Below are positions 11,301 to 24,069 of a stretch of DNA of 64,000 bases, piece after piece; the stretch's first letter is position 1; each line of letters begins with the position of its first letter. This DNA is from Paragordius varius. Taxonomy: Eukaryota > Nematomorpha. The position numbers were made by a program, and so were the translations under genes. The notes beneath the pieces were generated by a model that had not been told where the DNA came from, did not search any database, and saw only the letters and a list, made by a program, of their open reading frames with translations. The DNA is taken from the NCBI GenBank assembly GCA_964247055.1, contig OZ176052.1, forward strand, positions 12,648,001-12,712,000, given 5' to 3'.

Positions 11301-13296
11301 ATTTCACATCAATTTGAAAACGAATGAATTTAACGAAAAATCTGAGGTGATAGGAAATTTCAGCATTACTTATTTATATAGAAAAAGTATTTTTGCCATT
11401 ATAGGGCTTATTTATTTATACCTTTTTCAACATGTTCAAAATAGCATAAAATGCTGTTAACCAATAAAATTAGAATTAAATTTTTAATTTTTGAGGATAT
11501 ATGCGTTAAAAAATTTGATGTCATATTCTAGCATAATTCTTATCGCACAAAGTAAGTCGACACTAGAAAACAGTCCATTTTGAAGGGGCCTAGATATTTA
11601 GAATTTTCCGCTCCATCTAAAAATTAATTTTTAAATATAAAATTCATTATCTTTTCATATATAGTTTAGCATATATTTGAATGATATTTTTTAAATAATA
11701 TTTCATCATATTTTTTACATTCCCCGATTTTGGATTTAATGTAATAAGTTGTGTAAGAAAGATGTTGCTCACTCAATTAATTGTTATTTGTTTAATTTGT
11801 GATCACAATCTAATTTTTTATGAACCATAAAATAGCCTTTTTAGGATATATTTTGACAATTCTCAAAGCTAACTTTGATAACCCAAAAATATATTTAGTG
11901 TTTTTTTAATAACATTTAAATCCATATAAAAGAATATTCCCCATATTGTGCGTGGATTCGTAGCGATTTTCGATATGGATTAACTGTCATAGTGGAACTT
12001 TTTGAACTTAAAAATCTTTTAAATATATGATCGAATTTAGTCTAAAAATTAAATTTTAGCCATATTCTGGAGCCCGTGATTTTGCAGAACCTTCCAATAA
12101 ATGTTCATTTGAGTATTTTTATTACATCTTAATTATTATTATCATGATTTTAAAATCGGACCAAGTTGATACTTTGGAATTTAAATATTTATAAGCATAT
12201 CTATCTTTTTTCAATAATAGCAAACGCAGAAGTTTTTATTGTGTTATTTTCTCGATTGCCGTACGTTTTTGTGACTCGTTTGTTGGCCACTATCATGATT
12301 ATCGTATTGACGCAATTATAATTTTAATTTACGCGATAAAAATACATCAATTATTGATTTATATAACTGACTTTATTGCTAGTCTATTTACAACATTTTT
12401 CTCTCAAGCATTGTTTTAAATCTTAAAATCTTAAGACTTTTTTTTATCAACCTTCACACTAGAAAAGAATTTTTTTTGAGTGCTATTATATTAAATTTAA
12501 AATATATTAAATATACATGAAAAAATAGGAACAATTAACAGTTTTTTAACATGTCTATTATTTTTATAGAATGTTCTACGCCTATATTCAATTTATTCCA
12601 TTCAGTTAATATACATTGAAAGCATTTTCAGACTTGGGAACCTAAAAAAGTAAATATTTAAAGTCTTTCAATATTTTATAATATAGAGAACTCTATACAG
12701 CGGCCCTTTCTACTACTCATATAATTTTAAAGTACATTTAACTTTAAAGGATAACTTAATAATAAAAGCCTACAATCGAATATGTAGATTTGTATCTTTC
12801 ACAGTAAGTTGACTTTACTATATATAAAGTATCAGTGGGTAGGAGAGTAGAATTTCAGTTCAAAACCGCTGGGCCGCATGTAAAAATGTAAATACATGGG
12901 CATTTATTTAGATTTCAATCAATGTTAATGTGAACATCTAAAAGAAGAAATCTCTTTCCAAAAACGATCAGTAATGCATAAACGTATTAAATTTCAAAAA
13001 ATAGAGAACATTCAAAAATACATTGGTCATATTCATATATATTGTTACTCTTAAAATGATATATTAGGAATTTTGAAAAAAAAGAATTTATACCACTTTT
13101 TTTGTTGCATATATTTGGATTTTCATTCTTCAAATTATTTATAACATTTTTAATATTTGAAAAATATAATGTGTTTCGAATTTGTAATGGTCCGATTACA
13201 ATTAGAATTGGCCAATGTAGTTGATAGGAATAAGTATTTAAATAAATAAAAAATGGTTTATCGGTGTTCAAAATGATATTCATTTTTCCAAGTAAT

Positions 13297-13488
13297 CTAA
13301 ATTAAAATATCTGATGCGATACCTATAAAATTAACATCATTTTGCGAATTTCTTATATAGACTTTTAAAAAAGACTTTATTTGATCTCTAGCAATGAAAC
13401 TATTTCTTAATATTGTAAGATGGTGGTTTTTTTCCTTTATAACATCTTTCAACGCAATTGATATGACTGCATAATGGGTAGGGACCAA
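13297..13488 (-). CDS. Recurring exon-like ORF, unit A
   Basis: After an AG acceptor-like site it reads ILVPTHYAVISIALKDVIKE, then about 40 further residues including RNSQNDVNFIGIASDIL. Related sequence is present in the other units near 22830, 34660, 44970 and 54830 with frame-breaking changes. The composition looks more protein-like than neighbouring ORFs. Family unknown; it may be a decayed exon of the gene or element carried in the unit, or chance. Confidence 0.2.
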   Translation of the reverse strand: MVPTHYAVISIALKDVIKEKNHHLTILRNSFIARDQIKSFLKVYIRNSQNDVNFIGIASDILI

Positions 13489-14483
13489 AATCTATTTAGA
13501 TTTATTTTTTATAAAAAATTGATCTGATTCTTATGGTTATCGTCTAAATTTAAATGAGTCCTAAAAAATGTTTTTTATTATAAAGAAGATAACGCTTTAA
13601 AAAATGAGAATATATGTGTTTAAATTAAAGAATGGATATAAATATTCCAGAATATGACATAAACACTTACAAAAATTTTTAAAAAATGAAACGTATGATT
13701 ATTTTTTTTGTAAAAAAAATTAATTATAAAGAATTTTTTTCGGTCCCAACAATCAATTTTTGTTTATATTTAAGCGTATTTATCAATACTTATTTAATAA
13801 AGAAGTTAATATTTTGCTTTACAACGTTTAACATACATGTTAATAAGTATGAATAAATTCTAAATTTTATGTGTAAAACTTTTCAAAATTTAATTTTTAT
13901 TATTCTTTAATACCTGCTTAATTTTTATGCAGAATGCAATGAGGATCAACCCAATTAGTGAAAATTCGGGAAACTTAAGTCGCTTGAATGATGAATTTAG
14001 TGGTAAATTTTTTCAATACTGAATATTTTTATTTTAGCATTCCAATATTGAGAATAATAATAGATGTTGCACACACAAAGTTTATTAATCATTACCACCA
14101 TTTAAAAGCTTAACAATTTAATGATTTTTGGAATAAAAAATCTGGTTAAAATACTAGGATTGATTTGCTTTTAATTATCTGTTTGCCGAAATCAAAATCA
14201 AGTTTTTCGCGCACTTTTCATGGAATATAAATCCCTAAAATAGGGGGGAACGCTTATATTTTATTTTTAATAAGTTCTATAGAGATCATCTCAAATCAGT
14301 CTATATATAACTCTTTATGATAATATTAAAAAAGTACAATAGCTGATACATTTTATTTAAATATTTCATTACTAATAATGAAAGTTTACCCATGTTATAC
14401 GGTTTATAAATTATTAAAAGCATTAGAATAAAATATCATAGGAATTTTGCGTTATAGGGAGATTAGCCTAAGAACATAACATA

Positions 14484-14684
14484 TTATATATATATATATA
14501 TATTTATATATATTTTTTGTACAATTTAAAGATTTCTATTGCTTCAGTCATTTAAATTAAAAACTTTTTTACCCGTAAGCCGGAATCAAAAACTTAAGTT
14601 GCGCCAATATAATAAAATTTTGGGGATTAATACTTGCTAATCAAACAATTAAGGCGATGGAAATTCTTATAAACATCATATTGT

Positions 14685-14715
<31 letters not shown>
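14484..14715. repeat. Paired (TA)n tracts, unit A
   Basis: Two TA-dinucleotide runs (about 14484-14520 and 14689-14715) flank a conserved block containing aagccggaatcaaaaactta and gttgcgccaatataat. The same pair recurs near 23830/24040, 35660/35863, 47040/47245 and 56825/57000. Run lengths vary between units, as expected for microsatellites. Confidence 0.85.
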
Positions 14716-14723
<8 letters not shown>

Positions 14724-15647
14724 TTATCGAATTTGGAAACAAAAATGTATTATACCTAAATTCGTATTTTAAAATAACTAAATTTACTGGCTTTAATAAG
14801 TGGATGTTACATAAAAAAACCTTAAATTTCAATTAATATTTTTAAAATCTTGATTTAAACTTTTTTATGAAAACAATATATGGTACAATAATAGATTTAT
14901 ATCTAATTGCTAAATAAGTAAATGAGCGAAGAAATGCAAAAATAGATTTTTTAATATTAACCTTAAATTAATTTATGGTGACTTAAGATGTAAAAAGTTA
15001 AATTATAAATATAACTGAGATAAAAAATATGTTTTTTAATCAATCGCAAAATTTAGTAATATATATTAAATTGCTAATAAATTTCATTTTACTTATGAGC
15101 TACTTATAAATCATATATTCAAACGCTTAATGGGCCAGCCTGTAAAATTTAGGCGTTTCAGGCAAAAAAACAAAATATTGAAATTGTATGAATTTTATAT
15201 CTTTTATATAAAACTTTATAAATTTAGATTTAACAAAGCTAATAATAGCTTATATCTTTGATGCAATTTAAAAAAATAAAAAAAATTCATATAGCAGAAC
15301 CACTTCGTTAAATATTTTTTAGAATAAAACTTAATCATTTAAATAAGTTAAGAACATTTTATATTTTAATTAATGGTATTTTATTTTTTAATAAAAATTA
15401 TCATCATTTAAATATATTTACTGGTACTTGCGCTGTTTTATATTTAATGAGGTATAATTGTTTACAGAAAAATTATTATATGATTTATAAAGGTGTAACA
15501 TTTTTGTTAAATTGGAAACAAATAAATGGTAGTAGAAAACCATATTATCTGAATAATCTGGCGTACTTGACGCTTGTGGGTATGTTGTATTTTTGCTAAT
15601 ATTGCTGTATTGATCCTCCTATTGACTCGTATTATTAATGTTTTCAG

Positions 15648-16080
15648 CTAGACCCGGGTTTACCTTTTTGGTTCTTATGTTTAAAAAGATTGGATAATCT
15701 CGTCTATATCCCATGTCTGGATTAACATGTATTACAATGAGAAAATTGGTTTGTATCTTCCAGAGTTCCTGTCGCCCTTAACTCCGTTTTAAAGTGGTAA
15801 ACAAATTCAAACTCTTAATGATGCGTTTGTTAAACTATTAAAAAATTGACATATTTTGGCTCTAAGCTTTTTTTATGAAAAGTAAGACTACTGTTCAAGT
15901 AAGAATTTTAAATTTGATTGTTTTTGAGTGCCAGGTTTCCTAGATTACCATGCACCAACTTCGCGAACCATTTTATATCAAACACACATCGAGGACGATT
16001 CCAACTACTTTAACCGCGTGGTGTTGCTTAAAAATTTACAGCCTGTGTAGGGCGAATTGGGAAGAGAAAATCGTAGTCTC
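15648..16080 (+). pseudogene. Spliced-looking protein fragment, unit A (decayed)
   Basis: Two segments joined by a GT-AG-like interval. The first contains NMYYNEKIGLYLPEFLSPLT and IQTLNDAFVKLLKN. After an acceptor at 15934 the second reads YHAPTSRTILYQTH and NYFNRVVLLKNLQPV. Frames are broken by stops and a 1-bp shift. The better copies are at 58818-59274 and 29078-29238. I do not recognise the protein. Confidence 0.35.
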
Positions 16081-16599
16081 TAGTTTATAAAGGTATATAC
16101 TTATTAGAATAATAAAAAACCGAGTTTCGTATTATTGTGCGATAAATTTTTTACACTCGATTAATTTGTTTTTGGGATAACCATTTTAAGATAGATCTCT
16201 ATTAAGGTCTTAACTGATTTTTAAGCTGGAAGATTAATAATTTAATTCCAAAAAGTATATTATTTTTAAGCTTTCGATATTTATTTTGAGAAAATATTAC
16301 ATAAAAAAAGTATAGTATTTTATTATTTTAAAAAGTTGTTTTTATTTAGATGGTTTTATATTCTTACGGCGATTTTATAAAAATAATAATACAAAAATAG
16401 TAAAATATTATAGTGTTTTAAGAGCTTAATATTGTATCAGCAAAAAATTAATAATAATTAAAATATTTATATTTTTTTTCTTTTAAATTATAAAATTCAA
16501 TCACAACCGCAATAATATTAAACCATTATCTGACTATAAAAAACTTTTAATAATAAAATACTATATTTTTCCTTTTCTATTTTCATTTAGTATTTTCAT

Positions 16600-17368
16600 A
16601 ATATAAATATATATTTACATAATAAAATAATTATTTTTTTGTAATTATATACTTTAGATTATATAATATTCATCTCTCAATATAATTATCTAAAACTTTA
16701 AATAATAAATTATACCTTTTAAAATTATCCAAACACAAAAATCTAAATCCTTAACTAATAAAAAAATTTTGATATTCTTTATTCGTCCAAAGACAAATAT
16801 CTAAAACTTTAAATAATTAAATATTATACTTTCCCAGAATTAATTTTTGAGAATCTTTATTCAGCGACAAGCATCTTTAACTAATCAAAAAAATTTTGAG
16901 AATCTATTATTGGTCCAAAGACAAATATTTTAAAGTATTAATATTTAAATATTATACTTTATACATTTTATTAATATATTTTTCAACTTGTAATATTCAC
17001 CGAAATACAAGGAATATCAAAATTTGATTCGTATTTCGTTCATTTACCAAAGGTGGTGCTTAAAAACTTAAAGACAGTGTAGGGCAAATTGGGAAAATCG
17101 ACTTTTGAAAATCGTAGTCTCTTGGGAACTCTATCCTATTGGGATAAATATTACAAGGATCCTTGTATTGGGATGAATATTACAAGTTGAAAAATATATA
17201 AATATGAAAAAGTATAATATTTGAGTTTTAGATATTTGTTTTTGGACGAATAATAGAATAAAAATTATATGATTAGTTAAGGTTTTAGATACCTGTCTCT
17301 GAATATAGATTCTTAAAATAACTTAATTCTGGAAAAGTATAATATTTGATTATTTAAAGCAGTTTTTT
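16600..17368. repeat. Inverted satellite junction between units A and B
   Basis: Decayed copies of the ~73-bp satellite run on the minus strand (ctaaaactttaaataat, ttatactttcccagaatt) up to caacttgtaatattcaccg at about 16985. They then reappear in the opposite orientation from about 17158 (ggatgaatattacaagttg, agtataatatttgag). The ends atacaagg and ccttgtat face each other across about 130 bp, which itself repeats part of the unit's protein-fragment region. The same architecture is at every unit boundary. Confidence 0.8.
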
Positions 17369-18111
17369 AAAATTATTAACTTTAAACCTTTATTAAATGA
17401 TTACATATATTTTTGAAATATGAAATTTAGTATCGAACCGTAGATCTTGAAGGTACCGCCAAATGTTCCGAATTTACAGGGAAATTTGTCGCAAACTCGA
17501 ACAAATGCCAATTAAATAAGTGTCTTGCCAGAATTTTCTTATCAACACATCACTCAAATTTAATGGGAAATGCATTTGAATTATAGCCATCAATTAATAT
17601 GTAATACTCCTATTCAAATTATATGATATGAGAATAATATGACTGCTTTTCAAGAACATCATATATTTACTTACTAAAGGTTAGGGTTGTACGACATTAC
17701 ATTTTTAAATTTTTATGGAATGTTGTTATACATACTGAATATTTTTTTAATTTTTATTGGAAAAAATTTATTGCTTAGCTAAATATACATGTTAGTTAAA
17801 GCAAACATTTCAAGTTTTATAGCGAATTTGTTGTGTGATATTTTATAATTATAAATAAATATGTATTTATATTTGATTTATTATCGATATTCAAATTTTG
17901 AATCATTGTAGATAAAAATGTCAATAATGACGCTTTATTGTACCTTTTACTTTTATAATATTTGAAAAATGGAATAATTTTATGGTTGGGTTTTAAAGTA
18001 AGGATCATTGCAGGACAGCTAAAACTGAATAAACCTATAGCTATACCAGGTGAAGTTATAAATTACTGTTTTTTGGTAAAAAAATGTTATTATTAAATGA
18101 ATCAATTATTT

Positions 18112-18350
18112 TTATTCTAAATACTGTACATCGGCTTCTACACCTTTCTCCCATCTTTGTAATTATATGAATGCCTTGCCAGAAAGACTTATTGCATCTT
18201 TTGGCAAACCATTGATTAAAACATTTTCCAACATCTTATATATTATTCAAGTCCTGTTCTGCCAGGGTCTTCCCCATTGATAAGGGCGTCAGGTCAAAAG
18301 AGTATCTTAAGCTGTCTTTTACAGGTTTTGCTGTGTAATACGGAATATAT
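18112..18350 (-). pseudogene. Mariner transposase C-terminal relic, unit B
   Basis: Same relic as in unit A. The end is better preserved here: LQRWEKGVEADVQYLE followed by a stop, very close to the mariner consensus ending. Interior frames are broken. Confidence 0.7.
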
Positions 18351-18451
18351 CATATTATAATTTATATTATTTTTTAAAATTAAAATTTTATTCATGCTAT
18401 TTTAAGGATGGTGGAACCGATATAAAAATAACGTTAGTTTGCCTACAAATT

Positions 18452-18752
18452 TAATTTAAATAAACAGTATTTTATGCTATTTTGAACATGTTGAAAAAGG
18501 TATAAATAATCCCTATAATGTAAAAATACTTTTTCTATATAAATATGTAATACTGAGCCTATTACTTAAGATTTTTCGTTAAATTCATTCGTTTTCAAAT
18601 TTAAATTAAATGTGAAATCAGTGGCCTAGCTAGAGGGTAGAAAGGAAGGATGCATTGGCGCTATATACCATTTGCACTTCAAGAGTGTCCTTGAACACTT
18701 CAAGTTGGTCCTTAAAAACTTCAAGTTGGTCCTTGAACAGTTCAAATTGGTA
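18452..18752. mobile_element. Inverted fragment of a C/D-type unit inserted in unit B
   Basis: This stretch is the reverse complement of the sequence to the right of the hAT-like element (compare 19608-19818), followed by one end of the TA-MITE (taccatttgcacttcaagag). Unit A reads straight through here (aaatttaatttaaat to taatttactcaaatttgag). Because unit B itself has no TA-MITE at its hAT-like element, the fragment must come from a unit of the C/D type. Confidence 0.65.
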
Positions 18753-19434
18753 ATTTACTCAAATTTGAGATTAAACTAAACTAATCAAAATTTTGATGAT
18801 ATGTTCAGCATTATAAAATTATATAGAAAAAGTAATTTTATAACATATTAAAATGTTTTTTACCATTTCACGTTTTAAAATATAATAAAATTCGCATTAC
18901 CAAAATTGTGCTTAAATTTTTAAGCAAAACATACATTTTTTCGAATGTCGATGTCAAAATTTACGGAATATTTATTTTTATTGCGTAATATCCATATTTT
19001 CGGGTGGTTTTAGAAAATTAGCCATTTCATAGGGGTTCAAAAATTTGCGACTATTGGAGTCTGCATCTAAAGTTTTAAAATTAATAAAAATATTGTTTTG
19101 CATTTTAATATAGTTTAAAACTTAATGATATTTTTTGGATTGATTTAACTTTCCTTAAAAATTATCATTAGATATAATGTGCAATAATATTAACTTTTTG
19201 GTAAGCAGTAATTACTACGAAAATGCAACTACTTTTAATTTATCATTCGTACGGTACCAGAAACACCATCAGATCCTGATACATACTATTAAAATTTATA
19301 TTTCATCTGGATATTTTTTGAGTAGATTGTGGAATTCAATGGTGCTGATGATTCTATAATCTTCGATTTTTTATAAAAAAATGTTTTTGACTACAAACTT
19401 TGGTAGATTGATTTTTTTGTAAAATACACATACA

Positions 19435-19654
19435 CAGAGGTGTAGCTTGCATTTCTGGCGCCTGCATTTTAAAAATAATCAAATTTAAACCGTGGTCATG
19501 ATCGCTCATAAATGGGTGATTATTTTATTTATTTAAAATAATAACTTTCAAATACCTATTTTTTTTAATTAAAATTATTTTTATTTAAAATCCGGCGCCC
19601 TTTTAACTATGGCGCCGGTGCATCCTTCCTTTCCCCCCTCTAGCTACGCCACTG
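19435..19654. mobile_element. hAT-like small element, unit B
   Basis: Ends CAGAGGTGTAG and CTAGCTACGCCACTG with inner GGCGCC blocks, 220 bp. It has an unfilled TA-MITE site (ttttaactatggcgcc). Confidence 0.55.
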
Positions 19655-20016
19655 ATTTCACATTTAACTTCAATTTTAAAACGAATGAATTTAACGAAAA
19701 ATCTGAGGTGATAGGAAATTTCAGCATTACTTATTTATATAGAAAAAGTGTTTTTGCCATTATAGGGCTTATTTATTTATACCTTTTTCAACATGTTCAA
19801 AATAGCATAAAATACTGTTAACCAATAAAATTAGAATTAAATTTTTAAGGAATATATGGGTTTATAAAAATTGATGTCATATTCTAGCATAATTCTTATC
19901 GCACAAAGTCGACATTAGAAAACAGCCCATTTTGAAGGAGCTTATATATTTAAAATTTTCCAGCCCATCCAAAAATTAATATTTAAATATAAAGTTTATT
20001 TTGCTTTTTATATATA

Positions 20017-20977
20017 GGGTGGGGTGATAAAAAAGTCGCACTTGACATGTAAGTCAAGCGTGGCAAGTTGAGCAAGTTTACTTAAGTCAGCAAGTGTACA
20101 CTTGAAGATCGGTGATAAAAAACACTCAAGTCAAGTCTTTTGCTTATGAATGTAACATTTTTTGCCACCCAATTCGAATTATAGAAATTATTTCGATCAG
20201 TTTCAGCCAAAATTTATGAAATAAACAATATGCATTTATTGACGTTTTTCAAACTCACTGGCAAGTATCCTAATTAATATTATAGAATATTTAAATAATG
20301 AGCCTGGTAGTAATTTTTGAATTGATGAAACTATTCGCCCTTAAAACACTTTCTATTTATTTATTACACTACATATTGTTTGGAGTCCATTTGCAAATAT
20401 AATGGGAAGATGTTTACACAATATAACATAATTATATTTAAATGATTAATTACATTCGAAATAAATTTATAATGAAAAAATTCTTTACATTGGTTTTAAT
20501 AGCGTAACATTTTGCTTTTAATAAACGAAGATTTGAAATTTTACAAAATTAATTTTAAGAAATTTTCGAGAATCCCATTTTTTTGCGGCGGAATTGATAT
20601 ATTTCGCATATTTTTATATGCCATGTGATTAATTATTAGCAGAGTTTTTCTATATTTTGTACACACCCAATAAATAGATTAATTTGCCAAAATTTTTGAA
20701 ATTAACAATTTATAGCATTAACGAAGGTTTGAATTAATTATAAAACATAAAATTTATACATAAATAGTTTCCAAAATGATTTTATCCATATTTTTAAATC
20801 TGTCAAGTGTGCCCTACACCACACTTGCTAAATCTTTAAATGATTTTTTATCATTTCCGAATCAAGTTTTATTGCTTGACTTAAGTCGTGTAATGTTAAA
20901 TTTTTTTTATCACATGAAAGCAAGCCATGACTTGAATAACTTGCAAATCAAGTCAAATTTTTTTTATCACCCGACCC
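20017..20977. mobile_element. Harbinger-like MITE, 961 bp, unit B
   Basis: Terminal inverted repeats GGGTGGGGTGATAAAAAA and, at the other end, the complement of GGGTCGGGTGATAAAAAA. They are flanked by a 3-bp ATA duplication (20014-20016 and 20978-20980). Units A, C and D give the empty site (tatatagttt). A 3-bp duplication with GGG ends suggests the PIF/Harbinger group. Both subterminal regions are dense in ACTTG/CAAGT words, probably transposase-binding repeats. No transposase is encoded. Confidence 0.75.
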
Positions 20978-23900
20978 ATAGTTTAGCATATATTTTAATG
21001 ATATTTTTTGAATAATATTTCATCATATTTTTAAACCCCCCGATTTCGGACTTGTTATAAGATGTGTGACAAAGTTGCTCATTTAGTTTTTGCAATTTTT
21101 TGTTTAAATTTATTATCATAATCCATTTTTTTCAAAAAGTCCCATAAAATAGCTTTTTAAAGGATATATTTTGACAATTCTCAAAGCTCAGTTTGATAGC
21201 CCATAAAAATATTTAGTGTTTTTTTTGATAATAACTACATTTATACAAAATATTCCCCATACTGTCCATGGATTCGTAGCTATTTTCAATACGGCTTAAT
21301 TGTCAAATTAGTGGAACTTTTTGAACTTAAAAATCTTTTAAATATAAGATCGAATTTAGTCCAAAAATTAAATTTTAGCCATATTCTGGAGCCCGTGATT
21401 TTGCAGAACCTTCCAATAAATGTTCATTTGAGTATTTGTTACATCTTTTGTCATGATTTCAAAATCGGACCAAAGTCGATACTTACGAATTTAAATATCT
21501 ATTTATTCTAATTTTTTCAATAATTAGCAAACGCAGAAGTTTTTATTGTGTTATTTACTCAATTGCCCTACGTTTTTTGACTCGTTTGTCGGCCACTATC
21601 ATGATTATCGTTTTGACGCAAATATAAATTTTATTTACGCGATAAAAATACCTCAATTATTAATTCATATGTTAACTGCCAACATTTTATTGCTAGTCTA
21701 TTTACAAAACATTTTTCTCTCAAGCATTATTTTAAATTTTAAAATCTTTAAGACTTTTTTTATCAACCTTCACACTAGAAAATAATTTTTTTTGAGTGCT
21801 ATTATATTAAATTTAAAATATATTTTATTAAATATACATGAAAAAATTGGTCTAATAAGAACAGTATATAACAGTTTTTTACATGTCTTTATTTTTATAG
21901 AATGTTCTACGCCTATACTCAATTTATTCCATTCAGTTAATATATATTGAAAGCATTTTCAGACTTGGGAACCTAAAAAAGTAAATATTTAATTAAGTCT
22001 TTCAATATTTTATAATATAGAGAACTCTATACAGCGGTCCTTTCTACTACTCATATGATTTTAAAGTACATTTAACTTTAAAGGATAACTTAATAATAAA
22101 AGCCTACAATTGAATATGTAGATTTGTATCTTTCACAGTAAGTGTAGTTTACTATATATAAAGTATCAGTGGGTAGGAGACTAGAATTTCAGTTCAAAAC
22201 CGCCGGGCCGCATGTAAAAGATATAAATACATGGGCATTTGTTTAGATTTCAATAAATGTTGGTGTGAACATCTAAAAGAAGGAATCTCTTTCTACCATC
22301 CAAAAACGTTCATGCATAAACGCGCATAAAATTTCAAAAAAATAGAGAACATTCACTACATTGGTCATATTCATATATATTGGTACTCTTAAAATGATAT
22401 ATTAGGAATTTTGAAAAAAAAAATTTATACCACCTTTTTTTGTTGCATATATTTGGATTTGATTCTTCAAATTATTTATAACATTTTTAATGATTTGAAA
22501 ATTAATATAAGGTGTTGATTTATAATTGTCCGATTACAATTAGAATTGGCCAATGTAGATGATAGGAATAAGTATTTAAATAAATAAAAATGGTTTATCG
22601 GTGTTCAAAATGATATTCATTTTTCCAAGTAATCTATATTGAAATATCTGATACCTATAAAATTAACATCATTTTTGCGAAATTCTATTATAAACTTATC
22701 ATTAAAAGAGACATTAATTGATCTCTAGCAATGAAATCATTTCTTAATATTGTAAGATGGTGGTTTTTTTCCTTTATAACATCTTTCAACGCAATTGATA
22801 TGATTGCATGATGGGTAGAAACCAAGATCTATTTAGATTTATTTTCTATAAAAAATTGATCTAATTCTTATGGTTATCGTCTAAATTTATACGAGTCCTA
22901 AAAAATGTTTTTTATTATAAAGAAGATAACGCTTTAAATGTTGAGAACCCTATGTGAATAAATTAAAGAAATGGATATAAATATTCCAGAATAAATCATG
23001 ATATAAACACTTACAAAAATTAAAAAAAAAGATGTGATTATATTTTTTTAAAAATAAAAATTAACCATAAAGAATCTTTTTTTGGTCCCAACAATCAATT
23101 TTTAATATTATTTCATCGTATTTTATCAATACTTATTTAATAAAGAAGTTAATATTTTAGCTTTACAACGTTTAACATACATGTTAATAAGTATGGAAAA
23201 CTCTAAACACTAACATATGTGTAAAACTTTCCAAAATTTAATTTGTATTATTCTTTAATATCTGCTTAATTTTTATGCAGAATGCAATGAGGATCAACAT
23301 AATTAGTGAAAATTCGGTAAAACTTATGTTTCTTGAATGATGAATTTTATGGTAAATTTACTGAATATTTTTTATTTTAGCGTTACTACATTCCAATATT
23401 CGGAAAAATAACAGAAGTTGTATACACAAAGTTTATTAATCATTACCATTTAAAGCTATAACAATTTAATGATTTATAAAAAATCTGGTTAAAATACTAG
23501 AATTGATTTGTATACTTTTAATTATCTGTTTGCCGAAATCAAAATCACGTTTTTCGCGCACTTTTCATGGAATATAAATCCCTAAAATAGGGGGAAACGC
23601 TTATATTTTATTTTTAATAAGTTCTATAGAGATCATCTCAAATCAGTCTATATATAACTCTTTACGATAATATTAAAAAAGTACAATAGCTGATACATTC
23701 TATTTAAATATTTCATTACTAATAATGAAAGTTTACCCATGTTATTCGGTTTATAAATTATTAAAAGCATTAGAAATAGGTATTATAGGAATTTTGCGTT
23801 ATAGAGAAATTAGCCTAAGAACATAGCATATTATATATATATATATATTTATATATATTTTGTACAATTTAATGTATATAAAATTCTATTGCCTCAGTCA

Positions 23901-24069
23901 TTCAAGATAAAAACTTTTTTACCCGTAAGCCGGAATCAAAAACTTAAGTTGCGCCAATATAATTAAAATTTTGGGGATTAATACTTGCTAATCAAACAAT
24001 TAAGGCGATGGAAATTCTTATAAACATCATATTGTACAAATATATATATATATATTATATATTAATATA

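Larger units (their letters stand above)
9247..17368. repeat. Array unit A (about 8.1 kb)
   Basis: First copy of the long tandem unit, counted from the landmark aattattaactttaaacc to the same landmark in the next copy. Unlike later copies it has no forward satellite before the landmark, so its left edge (about 9240) looks like the array boundary. It contains the 63-codon minus ORF (9280), the mariner relic (9983), the hAT-like element (11064) without any nested MITE, (TA)n tracts near 14485 and 14690, the spliced protein fragment (15648-16080) and the satellite junction (16600-17368). It is the closest to an unfilled ancestral unit and provides empty sites for three insertions seen elsewhere. 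Confidence 0.85.

Noticed and set aside
12987..13283. 98-codon minus-strand ORF rich in Ile/Asn/Phe/Tyr
   Set aside because: Composition matches translated AT-rich DNA, and the homologous positions in the other units are frameshifted.
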